From NCBI GenBank assembly GCA_035048495.1, contig CM068545.1:36718225-36782224 (forward strand): a DNA stretch of 64,000 nucleotides. Reading direction: 5' to 3'. Each line of letters opens with the position of its first letter. Position 1 is the first letter of the stretch. Below are positions 54,407-64,000 of the stretch, in pieces. The DNA comes from Euptelea pleiosperma. Its lineage: Eukaryota; Streptophyta; Magnoliopsida; Ranunculales; Eupteleaceae. Under the pieces are notes generated by a model that was not told the origin of the DNA, did not search any database, and saw nothing but the letters and a program-made list of their open reading frames with translations. The position numbers were made by a program, and so were the translations under genes.

Positions 54407-55348
54407 GTTAGCCGTAAACTGGGAATTGGAAAAACTTCACTGGGGACCTCGGATACCTCGGGCTCGTCGGATCTAAATGACAAATTGACCTCGGGTACCT
54501 CGGACAAGTCGGATCCAATGACAATTGAGCTCGGGTACCTCGGACTAGTCGGATCCAATGACAATTGAGCTCGGGTACCTCGGGTACCTCGGATCCTATT
54601 GCAATATGACCTCGGATACCTCGGGTACGTCGGGTACCTCGGATCCTTTTGCGACATGACCTCGGGTACCTCGGACACCTCGGGCCAATGAATTATGACC
54701 TCGGATCCTCGGGTGATATTTACTGATTTTGCCATTTGATCTTATTCACCTTATTCGGGATCCTCGGAAGTCTCGGATATGATATTCGGTAACCTCGGAG
54801 ACCTCGGAATTACTTTTAGACTTGGAGAGTTATTATTGAAAGACACATGGTGAATTCTTACTGGTTCATATAAAATATCTACATAAATATCTAGTTTTGA
54901 ATACTATAAATAGCAGCATTTGCTACAGTTGTAGGGGACGCGATTTTGGAGATTGAAGCTTGATCATAAATTTTACTCAGAAGACTGACTTAAGCATCGG
55001 AGGCTCATTTGGTGGAGTTCCACCACATTGAGTTATTTGCAGGATCATTCGGCGGTCTCAGAACCTCACTTCGGACTCCTCAGAATCTGATCTCGGACAC
55101 CTCGGACTCCTCGGAATCTGATCTCGGACACCTCGGAATCTGACTTCGGACATCTCGGAATTTGATCTCAGACACCTCGGATACCTCGGAATCTGATCTC
55201 AGACACCTCGGATACCTCGGAACCTAACCTCGGATACCTCGGAGTCTAATCTCGGATCTGTCCCGGGACCTCGGATCCAACAGCACAAAGGATATCAAGC
55301 CCATGGAAAAAGCGCGTATTTTGGGGGTGTGTGGATTTATTCCCTACA
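54333..55348 (+). repeat. 3' LTR of the Tat-type element (1,016 bp)
   Basis: Same length as the 5' LTR; about 21 substitutions by eye, most of them transitions in CG or ctcgg contexts. Ends ...CCCTACA at 55348, followed by GCTAC. Confidence 0.95.
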
Positions 55349-55640
55349 GCTACGATCACAGTTGCTGAAGGAAGGGCCCTAAGAGAAGAGGTAAGGATAG
55401 CAAGATAGTTGAACATCAGAAAGCCGATCATCCAAGGAGATTCAGAAACAGTGGTCAACAGCCTAAACAATAAAATTCAAAAACCTTGGAGGCTTTGGAC
55501 CCTGATCAAAGATGTCCAGGACATGCTGAACGATGCAAAAATAAAATGGAAGGCTTCTCATCGATTCGAGAGGGGAATCAGGTGGCGGACATGCTGGCAA
55601 ATCTTATGGGGCATAACTACCCAAGGATCTGTCCCTCAGG
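55349..55640 (+). pseudogene. LINE relic part 2: rest of RNase H
   Basis: It continues the LINE cut at 44196: VAEGRALREEV, then IIQGDSETVVNSLNNKIQ (second catalytic Asp in GDSE) and the end segment EGNQVADMLANLMGHNYP after a frame change near 55575. The duplicated GCTAC marks the joint. Confidence 0.85.
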
Positions 55641-55792
55641 TCTTAAATCAAATGTTATTAGGTGATATGGCTGGTAGATCAGTGTCCCGCTGGGTGCGGC
55701 AATGTAACTCTTTTTTACATTACCAAAAACAAAAACAAAAATTCAAAGTCCACAACAAGGCAGCGCCATCTAAATCACTAGGATGGTGCAAG

Positions 55793-56130
55793 CATGGTTT
55801 AAAAAATGACCCTTATAACGAAAATAACGGCCGCTATAACGGATTTGGACCTCCCATGTTACATTATGTACCCTTAAAACGCCCAAAAAATAATGGCCGT
55901 TATTTCCGTTATTTTTATTGTTGTAACAAAAATAACAACCGTTATTTTAAGGCAAAATTGTGAAAAAAGAAATGCCATTATTTTCCATTATATACCATTT
56001 TTTTCCATTATTTTTTGTTTCAAATTTGAATTTCAGCGCCATTTTTTCTGTTATTTTCCCGTTATTTTCCATTTTTGCCCGAGCGTTACAATTCGTTATA
56101 ACAAAAAAATGGTAACGCCCCCAGTCCTTG
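55793..56130. mobile_element. MITE family X copy
   Basis: Starts ggtttaaaaaatgaccctta and ends in taacgcccccagtccttgg. It is full of ataacggccgttat-type palindromes. The right terminal part is missing compared with 59583-59951. Confidence 0.75.
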
Positions 56131-56308
56131 GGTATTCGTAAGATATTGGGGTTTAGGGTGAGGCACGCAAGAAGGCCCTTCGCCCATTAATAAGTAGAAT
56201 AGATAGATTCTTACGGTCGGTTTGGACTGTGTAGCATTGCCTGTCTTTTTCCAAAAGTGCTGTTTTTAATTACCAAGAGATAACATGGGGCAGTTTGAAA
56301 AGGACCAG

Positions 56309-56514
56309 GCTCCGTGGACCAACAAAAAGTGAACTAATAAGTTCACTGATGTTCTCGGACGTGGATTCTGAGAATCCAATGGTGGTTGCGCTTTGGCAAA
56401 AGTGAATGCCAGCTCAGCACCTCTGCCAAATCACAACCACCATTGGATTCTCAGAATTCACGCCTGAGAAAAATTAGTGAACTTATTAGTTCATTTTTTG
56501 TTGGTCCATGGATC
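56309..56514. mobile_element. Palindromic MITE (206 bp), family F3
   Basis: ctccgtggaccaacaaaaag at left pairs with tttttgttggtccatgga at right; inside, attctgagaatccaatggtg pairs with caccattggattctcagaat. Almost a perfect hairpin. Single copy in the window. Confidence 0.85.
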
Positions 56515-56524
56515 CCGACGCTTA

Positions 56525-56890
56525 TGAAAATAGGGTCAGGAGAACTATTTTTGACAACCAATTTGGCATACCCACATAAAAGATGAATCAATGGCTGATT
56601 TTTGGTGAGGATGATCTCCTCACCATATAGATCACCCCAACAAAAAATCAGCCCATTCTGAAATTTCTAACCCCATCAAATGTGGTTTTCAAGTTACATA
56701 GACGGTCCATAATTCTTCAACTTCTAAACCAGTCTACAAATATTGGAATGATTTGAATTTTTGTGAGGATGATCTCCTAACCATAGAGATCATCCTCACC
56801 AAAAATCATCCATTGATTCATCTTCTATGTGGGTATGCCAAATGGTTGTCAAAAATCATTGTAAAGAATGGTTGTCATCCGATCCTGACC
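56525..56890. mobile_element. MITE family F2 copy
   Basis: Outer arms tgacaaccaatttggcatac and atgccaaatggttgtca, then aagatgaatcaatggctgat and complement. Same family as 42445-42795. Confidence 0.82.
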
Positions 56891-57112
56891 CATGATGATC
56901 AGAAAATATACTTGGTGCAGGTACAATGTGTTTGGGACCAACCATCCAATAGATTGTCATAAATCCAATTGATTGGATGATCATAACCATCTCATATGTG
57001 AACTTTATTGGTGGATTTTTAACCATATTTTCTGACCATATCCATAAGAATGAGATAGTTATTATTATTATCAAAAATCAATTAATTTTCACATTCATAT
57101 GTACAATTTGTA

Positions 57113-57592
57113 CCAAAATCGTATGGATGTTTGGCCCATCCCTAGGTGAACCTACATACCAAAAATAGCCTGATCACTGATTTCTATCCTTTGGATCCAC
57201 GCAGCCCACACTGATTTCTATCTTTTGGATTTGCGTAACCCAAATAATGCTCCAATCACGTGGTTAGAAATAAACCCATGCATGAAAAAGACTACAAATC
57301 GATGGTTAGAAATCATTAATCAGGTTGATATTTGGCCCGTAGGTCCACCATGGGATGGCCCAAACATCTATACTTTCAATGGTTAAAAATAAATACATGA
57401 AAAAGACTCCAAATCAACGGTTAGAAATCACTAATCAGGCTGATTTTTGGTCACTAGGTCCATTATCATCTTCTTTTCCCGCCAAACACATGAAAAAACT
57501 CCAAATCAACGTTTAGAAATCACTAATCAGACTGATTTGACTTGCAAATCCACCTAGGGATGGGCCAAATATCTATATGATCAACACTTAGG
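57113..57592. mobile_element. MITE family F1, two adjoining copies with internal duplication
   Basis: Starts gtatggatgtttggcccatc. The piece aagactccaaatcaacggtt or close variants occurs three times (57285-57520), each followed by agaaatcactaatcag. It ends with ggatgggccaaatatctat. Confidence 0.78.
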
Positions 57593-57954
57593 CTGCGGGG
57601 TTATTCTTTGTAGGACAGATGCCTAAAAATAAGCACCAACCTTTGTTAAACCCAAGGTTAAAAAATAACCACAGCAAAGTTTAAAGCATTTTTAGGAGTA
57701 GGTGTATTGCAAAAGTGGAACCCCGTCGCATGGTCTTGTGGCTTTTGCCACGGGTACACCGGTGAAAAGGTTGACTCTACACAAACTTATTGATCTGTAT
57801 TCATGGACCACCTCTTTGATGTGCAGATGATGGCCATTCTCCTCTTTCGTTTTCTTTAAACCAACAAGATCTGTTGTGACCATTTCTAATGCAGCAAATA
57901 GATATTCGCAAGAGTAAAATTTCTGTCACAGCTTCCGACAGATGCTTCTGTCAC

Positions 57955-58130
57955 AATGCAAAATATAGGCCACGTGGCACACTCTTAGTGGACGATAACT
58001 GTATGGATGTTTGGCCAGTCCCTCGGTGGACTGTAAACAAAAAATCAGCCTGATTAGTGATTTACATAACCTTTGGATCTTTGCACCCAAATAATGCTCA
58101 ATAAAGCTCTAATGCCTACCGTTAATAGAT
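57955..58130. mobile_element. MITE family F1, left half only
   Basis: gccacgtggcacactcttag, then gtatggatgtttggccagtc and aatcagcctgattagtgatt. No right arm follows. Confidence 0.7.
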
Positions 58131-58379
58131 CTAGAGGTAGCAAAATGTTTGAACCAGACCCCCATGCAATAAAGTTTATGCTTATCCATTGAGTAGCATT
58201 TTCGATCGTTTCATTGGTTGGTAGCTTCAGTGATGATGAGAATAAGTAATCCTCTCCATTGAAAGCTATTATGCCTATGCTAAAAGAATATTCCTGTGGC
58301 TTTAGTTTGGAGAGGGTTACGTACTAGATGGTGCATTCTTCGCACTCTCAAGGGCCCCTTGCATGCTTCCACTCAAGGG

Positions 58380-58650
58380 CCGCTATTACCGTATAACGGA
58401 CTAGGGGTGTTACTGTTTTTTCCTTTATAACGGATTGTAATGCATGGGCAAAAATGGAAAACAAAGGAAAAATAACGGTAAATTTTCAATAAACTTTATA
58501 ATGGAAACAACGGACGTTTTTTTAATAATTATTATCAGAAAATAATGGTGGTTATTTTTGTTATAACGGAAAATAATGGTCGCTATAACGAAAATAAGGG
58601 CCGTTATTTTCTGAGCGTTAAAATGGTACATAACATAATGGGGGAGGTCC
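58380..58650. mobile_element. MITE family X copy, opposite orientation
   Basis: ggccgctattaccgtataac at left and gaaaataagggccgttattt near the right. It has the ataacgg motif set and gcgttaaaatggtac as in 59583-59951. Confidence 0.75.
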
Positions 58651-58659
58651 CAATCAGTT

Positions 58660-58960
58660 AGAGGACTCCGACTGTATGAATGTTTGGCCAATCCCTAGGT
58701 GGACCTACAAACCAAAAATCATCCTAATTAGTGATTTATATAGGCGTTGGATTTTTGTACCTCAAATTCCCACAGTTGAGATCAATCCATGACAATAAGT
58801 CCAATCCAACGTGTATAAATCACTAATCAGGCTAATTTTTGGTTTGTAGGGATTGGCCAAACATCCATACGGTCAGAGTCTTCTAAGAGTGTGCCACATG
58901 GCTCATACTGTGTCCTGCAACGGGAGCCTGTCATTTTAGGGCGGTCACTGGACCTCGACC
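58660..58960. mobile_element. MITE family F1 copy
   Basis: gtatgaatgtttggccaatc at left; ggccaaacatccatacggtc and gagtgtgccacatggc at right, then cctgtcattttagggcggtc as in the longest copy. Confidence 0.8.
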
Positions 58961-59029
58961 CACAAAAGAAAACGAAAAGGATGAGGCAATCTAGTGTGAA
59001 TTTGCACACTCCAAACATAATGGGGGGTG

Positions 59030-59385
59030 GGGTCCGCCCTTCGACTCCTAAACCAGTCTACGAATATTGGATTGATTTGAATTTTTGTGAGCATGATCTC
59101 CTCACCGAGGGGAGTGGTAAGACGTAGTGACTTGAGCATGCTCCCCAAGTTCGTGAGTTCGAGACTGCGCCCCCTTGCGTTAACTGTGTTGTGTGTACGG
59201 GAAGGCTTGGATAAGCGCATACAACCATAGGACTAGTCCCGTCACCAATGTGTGTGGGGATACCTGAGTTATCAAAATAAAAAATAAAAATAAAAAAATA
59301 ATCTCATCACCATAGAGATCATCCTCACAAAAATCATCAATTGATTCATCTTCTACGCGGGTACGCCAAATAGTAGGCCAGTCAA
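59030..59385. mobile_element. MITE family F2 copy split by a SINE
   Basis: Left part ends gagcatgatctcctcacc (59106) and right part resumes atagagatcatcctcac (59312). The outer left end is missing. Confidence 0.75.
59107..59300 (+). mobile_element. tRNA-derived SINE (194 bp) with 11-bp target duplication
   Basis: Begins gaggggagtggtaagacg (A-box-like agtggtaagacg) and has a B-box-like gtgagttcgagactgcg about 45 bp on. It ends with an A-rich tail (aaaataaaaaataaaaataa). The flanks ATCTCCTCACC (59096-59106) and ATCTCATCACC (59301-59311) form a target duplication with one mismatch. Confidence 0.88.
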
Positions 59386-59582
59386 TTTAGTTCTCTTTCA
59401 AGTTTTTTTATCCAACTACTGACTCATAACGGTTCCCTCTCCCTTGTTGAAACTTACAAGCTCCCATGCAGGGCCGTCTCGATACAAGTTGATGCCTAAG
59501 GCGAAAGCTATGTATAAGTTCTTTTTGTTATATTTAATTTATTAATATATATGGTATTAATTAAAAAATTAAACGCCCTATC

Positions 59583-59951
59583 AAGGTTTAAAAAAGGTCG
59601 TTACAATGAAAATAACGGCCGTTATAACGGATTCGGACCTCCCCCGTTATGTTATGGACCGTTAAAATGCCCAAAAAATAACGGCCATTATAACGAAAAT
59701 AACGGCCGTTATTTTCAGTTATTTTACCGTTATAACGAAAATGAAGACAGTTATTTTCTGGAAATTTTTGTGAAAAAAAAACGTCTGTTATTTTCCATTT
59801 TTTCAAATTTGAAATTCAAAATTTGAATTTCAGCACCATTTTTTCCATTTTTTTCCCGTTATTTTCCATTTTTGTCCCTGAGCATTTTTTTTGTTATAAC
59901 GGAAAAAATGGTAACGCCCCCAGTCCGTTATAGCGGTCTCCTTTAAACCTT
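59583..59951. mobile_element. MITE family X, most complete copy (about 369 bp)
   Basis: Left end caaggtttaaaaaaggtcgt, right end cggtctcctttaaaccttg, an imperfect inverted repeat. The inside is made of ataacggccgttataacgg-type palindromes and ttccatttttgtccc. CCCTAT lies at both sides (offset by two bases at right), a possible duplication. Confidence 0.82.
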
Positions 59952-60059
59952 GCTCCCTATATTATTGAAAATATTTATATAAAAACTATTTTTGAGAATA
60001 AAAAACTACGGAAAAAATTTAGATGCAGAAGACTCTCGGTGCAGTCAATGCAGAGGACA

Positions 60060-60320
60060 CTCGTAGCCCTACATAGATCATTTTTTGGGCACAATGGCTG
60101 CGTGGATGTTCAGCCCACCTATTGGTGGATAAACACATTAAAAATCAGCTTGATTGATGATTTCTAGCCATTATATTTACTACACAAAAAATATGCTCGA
60201 ATCCAACGGCTAGAATAACGTCCTAAAAAATACCAATATCTAGGGCTAGAGATAATCAATCAGGTTGAATTTTGGATCGTACATCCAATAAGGTGTGGGC
60301 TAAAAATCCATGTTGCTAGT
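60060..60320. mobile_element. MITE family F1 copy within the hAT-type element
   Basis: gcgtggatgttcagcccacc at left and gggctaaaaatccatgttg at right; closest to the F1 copy inside the first hAT-type element, so both sit at the same place in the parent. Confidence 0.78.
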
Positions 60321-60473
60321 GGGACTTGGGCTGGGGCCTTCTCTCACCAAGGGGCCTTAGGCGACGGCCTTAATGGCCTTAAGGTAGAGCCCGCCCTGCT
60401 TATAGTTAAGTGCCAGAAATGCCACATAAGAACTTGGAAACATCTCCTTGCGGCGATTCTTTGCCTAATTACG

Positions 60474-60695
60474 GAATAAAAACTTTGATGACTGCGGGCT
60501 GTAAGCAAAGTCGCTGACTGCTACACTGCCAGTGTCATGTGGAAAAACCACTCATTTTCGCGTTTCATTTCCTCCCGTTTTGCTATTTCGCACCTTTTAG
60601 TTATGAAAAAGAAAAAACACTCAGGGTACGTGTCGTTGACTGTGTGGCAGTCATCGACTTTGCTGACAGCCCACAGTCATGGAAGTTTTACCCCT
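60474..60695. mobile_element. Inverted-repeat element, family F4 (222 bp)
   Basis: aaaactttgatgactgcggg...gcaaagtcgctgactgc at left pairs with gcagtcatcgactttgc...cccacagtcatggaagtttt at right. Spacer about 100 bp. No coding. Confidence 0.78.
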
Positions 60696-60699
60696 AATT

Positions 60700-62010
60700 G
60701 AGATATTACACTGTATTTACTTTAAAATTTTAACTTGTAACTCGAGTTAGCCAATGACTAAACGACACTGATATTCGCTCAAAAGTGCTTATTTTAAACC
60801 ATTTTCCTTATACCGATGTAGCATTCTCCTACGTAAAACTTGTCTTTTTGTCGACTTTTCCATTTAAGAGTTTCTTCCATTGCCTAGAACGCATTCTTTA
60901 GACAAAAATCGACTATTTGCATGAAATATACGCATTTCGGATAGTCCAGTATCAAGCCATTTTAGTTGAATCTCATTACGCGCTTTTTCACTTGTAGGAG
61001 ACCCTATCGGGCGATTCTCGAGGACTGACGGGCCCACGATCAACCACAGAAGACTTCTATCAAAGCTTAAAGAGCCAACAAGCTAGGATAAAAAGATAGA
61101 AGACATATACGGGCAAAGCTAAAGGATCGTAGAGCCGGAACAAGGACTAAGAGAGAGAATAGTTGGAGACCAAGAGAAGGACTTAGGTGTTAAAGGCCAC
61201 ACCAATTGACATCAAAGGATAAGTTTGACTTATTGGTGGAGCGGACGAGAGAGAATAAAGAAGACCAGGGTTCAAGACCCTCCAATGCTTTTATTTTTAT
61301 ATTTTTCTCTCACCTCTCTCCTATTTCTCTCTTTATCTATCTATCTTGGCCCATGACATAGGCCTATGACCTAAGCCCATGACCCATGACCCATGCCCAT
61401 AACCCATGATCCATGCCCATTACCCATGCTCATGCCCATTTGCAACAACAAGAGATAATTGGTCTCACTTGACCGATTCTTCTCTCCCCCATATCTCTCT
61501 ATCCTAGTCACTCTCTCTCTCATCTAACTAACCCATTCCCAACCGTTGGATCTCTCTATATCCAACGGTCATCATTTTTACAACAAGCAAAAAGAAAAAA
61601 GAAAAAAAAGTCTATAAGAGATCTACAATCTCTCCTTCTTGGGTTGGTTCCCTCCCCCTTCTCTCCCTCTCTTTCTTCTTTATTTCCCTTCTTCTTCACA
61701 CTTCTTCTCCGGCGAGCAACTCTGGCGAGCTCACCATTAACGCCTCCACCTCGAGGTGCAAAGTTTCAAACAGCAATGTCTCCTTGTTGCCAATTCCATC
61801 TGCCACAATCAAAGGCTACAATCCTCAATCCTATTGATGTCGATCCAATCGGAGTTGCACCATCTACCTCTTCAATGGTAAGCTTCCCTCTAATTCATCT
61901 CTCTAACCTTCCTACATTCTTTCTCTCTCTTCTTTCCCTTTCTACCTTTACATGTTTTCTAGGGTAATATTTTAATGGCTTTCTAGATTAATTTGGTTTA
62001 ATGTTATTTC
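60700..62010 (+). other. LTR-like or promoter-like sequence, unclassified
   Basis: No gene is clear. Features: a CCCATGAC/CCCATGCC tandem stretch (about 61350-61440), a TATA-like gtctataagagatctac (61610), then a long CT-rich leader (61630-61720) and a 107-codon open frame (61644-61967) of low complexity. This layout resembles the end of a large LTR with its leader, but no ends or PBS could be fixed. A real promoter with 5' exon is the alternative. Confidence 0.35.
61350..61440. repeat. Short tandem repeat of cccatgac / cccatgcc
   Basis: About ten imperfect units of 7-8 bp (for example atgacccatgacccatgccc). Confidence 0.8.
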
Positions 62011-62554
62011 TATTGTAAAGCATTTGAACAAGCATATATTGTAAGCATTTGTTTTTAGTTTAATGAACAAGTTTTAAATTCAAGTTTAAGTTGTTTTCAT
62101 TTATTGTGTTTTTTTCATTCTCGTTTCTCTTATGTTTTTTTCTTTCTAATAGTTTTAACAACAATCTCAAGCATATTTTAAATCAACCTCCACCATTCTC
62201 ACCCTTCCATTTATTCTGAGCATTTTCTGATTATTCTTGTTTCTTATTGTGCTAACTAATCCTGAGTGCGGACGATATCCGACACGAGCCACTGTGCAAG
62301 TCTGCCTATTTGCAGATTAGGTGAACCAATTCGGAGAAATTACAAATATTGTTGAAATCAAAGGTTTCCGATCCAATGACACAGAAAAAACCTTAATTTC
62401 AGACACCACTGTGCACCATGGAAGTTGTCCATGGATCCAATGTCCACTCACAAGACTATTTTTGGACTTCAAGCTATTATTATTAGATCATCTCTACTAA
62501 TAATGAAGAGCCGCAGTTGTGATGTTGGACATTTTGTCCATTTTAGATCATCTC
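62010..62554. other. Intergenic stretch, nothing recognised
   Basis: AT-rich then mixed sequence without open frames of note or visible repeats. Confidence 0.35.
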
Positions 62555-62830
62555 TAGCGGTCGATGACTGTATGGATGTTTGGGCCATCTCTAAGTAGAC
62601 GTACATAACAAAAATCAGCTTGATTAGTGATTTATAAACTTCGGATCTAAGTACCCCAAATAATGCTCAAAATCCACAATTAAAAATAAACCATGAAAAA
62701 GACTCTAATACAACGGATAGAAATTACCAATTAGGATGAATATTAGTATATAGGCCCATCTAGGGATGTGCCAAACATCCATATAATCAGGTCTCTAAGA
62801 GTATGCACGTGGTATAAACGTGGCACGTAG
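62555..62830. mobile_element. MITE family F1 copy (diverged)
   Basis: gtatggatgtttgggccatc at left, gtgccaaacatccatataat at right, with aaatcagcttgattagtgat inside the left arm. Confidence 0.72.
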
Positions 62831-62989
62831 CACCAATTATCTGGTGTCAAAATTCAATATTTGCAAAAAATTTAATTAAAAACCCTGTGTATACCCATTA
62901 TTAAAAGAGTAATGATCACATGGTCCAAGTTCCGTGGACATGCTTGGTGGTGTCATTTTATCATTTGCAAAAAAAGTACATCGAGTTGA

Positions 62990-63190
62990 GTACTAAATAG
63001 TAATGCTCAAAATCTACGGTTAAAAATAAACCATGAAAAAGACTTTAATCCAATGGATATAAATTACTAATCATGATGAATTTTCGTATATAGGTCCACC
63101 TAGAGATGGGTCAAACATCTATATGGTTAGTGATCACTTAGAGTGTGCCACATGTAAGGGCACATGCATCGCACGTGGCATCCACCTAGT
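62990..63190. mobile_element. MITE family F1, right part
   Basis: Shares aaaataaaccatgaaaaaga with the preceding copy and ends cacctagagatgggtcaaac then gagtgtgccacatg. The left arm is missing. Confidence 0.65.
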
Positions 63191-63248
63191 CATCCTTAAT
63201 GTCTCTAACTGAGTCTTTGTCAATACTCCTTTTTTAAAGGTGTGTAAT

Positions 63249-63675
63249 CACTACCAAAAAAAAGGCTTTTTTCGGCGGCTCTAAACCGCCGGTAAAATAT
63301 TCACCGGCGGTTTTTAACCGCCGCACAAACCGCCGCAAATTTGCCGACGGCATACCCAAGAGGTCAACCCCGGCGGTTTACAAACCGCTGCAGAAGTAAT
63401 AATACCGGCGGTTATAAACCGTTGACGTTAGTTTTCCCGGGCGATAATTTTGACCGCCGGGGTTAGCATATAACCTATGCCGTCCCAAATTCCGGTGGTT
63501 GATAACCGCCGGTGTAAATACTTTGCCTGTGGTCTATAACTGCCGATGTTTCTATTCATCGGCGGTTTGGAAAACCGCCGGTGCTATCCTTTTAACTATG
63601 CCGTCACATTTGCCGTCGGTTGTAACCAACGGCGTACAGTTTTCAACGGCGGTTTAGAGCCGCCAGTAAATCCGA
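63249..63675. repeat. CACTA subterminal repeats (ccgccggt / accggcgg)
   Basis: At least twelve occurrences of a 10-16-bp motif around cggcggttt or its complement at 20-50-bp spacing. In known CACTA elements such arrays bind the transposase. Confidence 0.88.
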
Positions 63676-64000
63676 TGGATTTTTTTTAAAAAAATCCAAT
63701 GCCTAGTCATTCTTATCCATGACCTGATAGAATAAACAGAAAATCCAATAAAATAAAAAATAAAAGTTCAACATTACACTGCTAAACATGATTTGAATCC
63801 AAGAGCACATCCAATAATGAGACTTAATGTAAGTAACAAATACAATAAGGTTGCCATGCATCCACTCCCAATGGCGACACCTGCAAGCTCAAAATCACCA
63901 CCCCAATAGCCAAATGCACCTACAAGCCCAAAATCATATTATAATTTTTGGCCCTAGGAGAAAACATTCGCTCACAGTAGGCATAGCCGATCACATCCCA
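63249..64000. mobile_element. End of a CACTA (En/Spm-like) transposon, continuing beyond the window
   Basis: Starts CACTACCAAAAAAAAGGC at 63249. About 420 bp of subterminal repeats in both orientations follow: ccgccggtaaa, accggcggttataaacc, ttgccgtcggttgtaacc. From about 63690 the sequence becomes AT-rich. CACTA elements have exactly this terminal CACTA and subterminal short-repeat structure. The transposase is not in view. Confidence 0.88.

Larger units (their letters stand above)
44197..55348 (+). mobile_element. Ty3/gypsy element of Tat type, 11,152 bp, both LTRs, GCTAC duplication
   Basis: The LTRs are 44197-45212 and 54333-55348, each 1,016 bp. By eye they differ at about 21 sites (about 2%). 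GCTAC flanks both sides (44192-44196 and 55349-55353). After the 5' LTR comes ttggcgccgtctgtgggaa (45217-45235), the primer-site context common in Tat elements. Order inside: gag-protease, reverse transcriptase, RNase H, second RNase H, integrase, a 42-bp minisatellite, and a spliced antisense gene, then the 3' LTR. It is inserted in the RNase H of a LINE. The coding frame has three early stops and one shift, so it cannot make a full polyprotein itself. Confidence 0.96.
59469..60398. mobile_element. Second hAT-type copy (CAGGGCCG ends), no duplication left
   Basis: Begins CAGGGCCGTCTC with gatgcctaaggcgaaagct. It ends in ggggccttaggcgacggcct and a CCGCCCTG end. Related to 42378-43242. The flanking 8-mers do not match. 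It contains MITE family X (59583-59951) and F1 (60060-60320). Confidence 0.78.

Noticed and set aside
61644..61967. 107-codon plus frame as a gene
   Set aside because: Low-complexity Ser/Leu/Phe from a CT-rich leader; no motif. Kept only as part of an unclassified region.

Overview
The window is nuclear DNA of a flowering plant. The evidence is introns with plant-type splice sites, plant transposon lineages (Ty1/copia, a Ty3/gypsy element of Tat type, a TRIM, a MULE with plant mobile domain and OTU genes, hAT, CACTA and Tourist-like ends, L1-type LINE pieces, a tRNA-derived SINE), and one conserved eukaryotic gene. The species cannot be read from the sequence.

There is one host gene: the first half of an RNA cytidine acetyltransferase (NAT10/Kre33/TmcA family) on the minus strand. 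Eleven exons between 30,855 (ATG) and 7,739 join in one frame to about 439 codons. They cover the N-terminal domain and the P-loop helicase domain, including the GRGKS loop and DEAAAIP motif. The acetyltransferase and C-terminal parts are not in the window. The 1.3 kb of coding sequence is spread over 23 kb because three introns are full of transposons.

Layout. 1-2,512: copia relic (minus), cut by the window edge. 3,200-7,042: pieces of a gypsy-type LTR, then a copia 3' end with its LTR (plus). 7,043-30,855: the acetyltransferase gene. Its intron 9 holds a LINE relic and a 2,051-bp solo LTR with a GTCAC duplication. Intron 4 holds a copia element with both LTRs and a GACTA duplication, itself carrying a LINE piece and a 1-kb insert. 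Intron 2 holds a copia end, a short LTR element containing an inverted compound TRIM array with one CTTGC duplication, and a gypsy 5' end. 30,950-39,225: an 8.3-kb MULE whose left end lies about 95 bp upstream of the acetyltransferase ATG. It carries two convergent genes, a plant mobile domain gene (plus) and a MULE transposase joined in frame to an OTU cysteine protease (minus), separated by a 1.3-kb hairpin. 39,330-43,560: nested palindromic MITEs and a hAT-type element with an exact 8-bp duplication. 43,563-55,640: a LINE relic split inside its RNase H domain by an 11,152-bp Tat-type gypsy element (GCTAC duplication, two 1,016-bp LTRs, gag-pol, a 42-bp minisatellite and a spliced antisense gene). 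55,640-63,190: more MITEs, a second hAT-type copy and a SINE. 63,249-64,000: one end of a CACTA element.

The most notable objects are the MULE (transposase-OTU plus mobile-domain gene around a giant hairpin, next to the start of a housekeeping gene), the inverted TRIM array inserted as one unit, and the Tat element's antisense gene with a G-box cluster upstream. Almost all transposon genes here are broken. The acetyltransferase exons are intact in frame, with one possible seven-residue gap.
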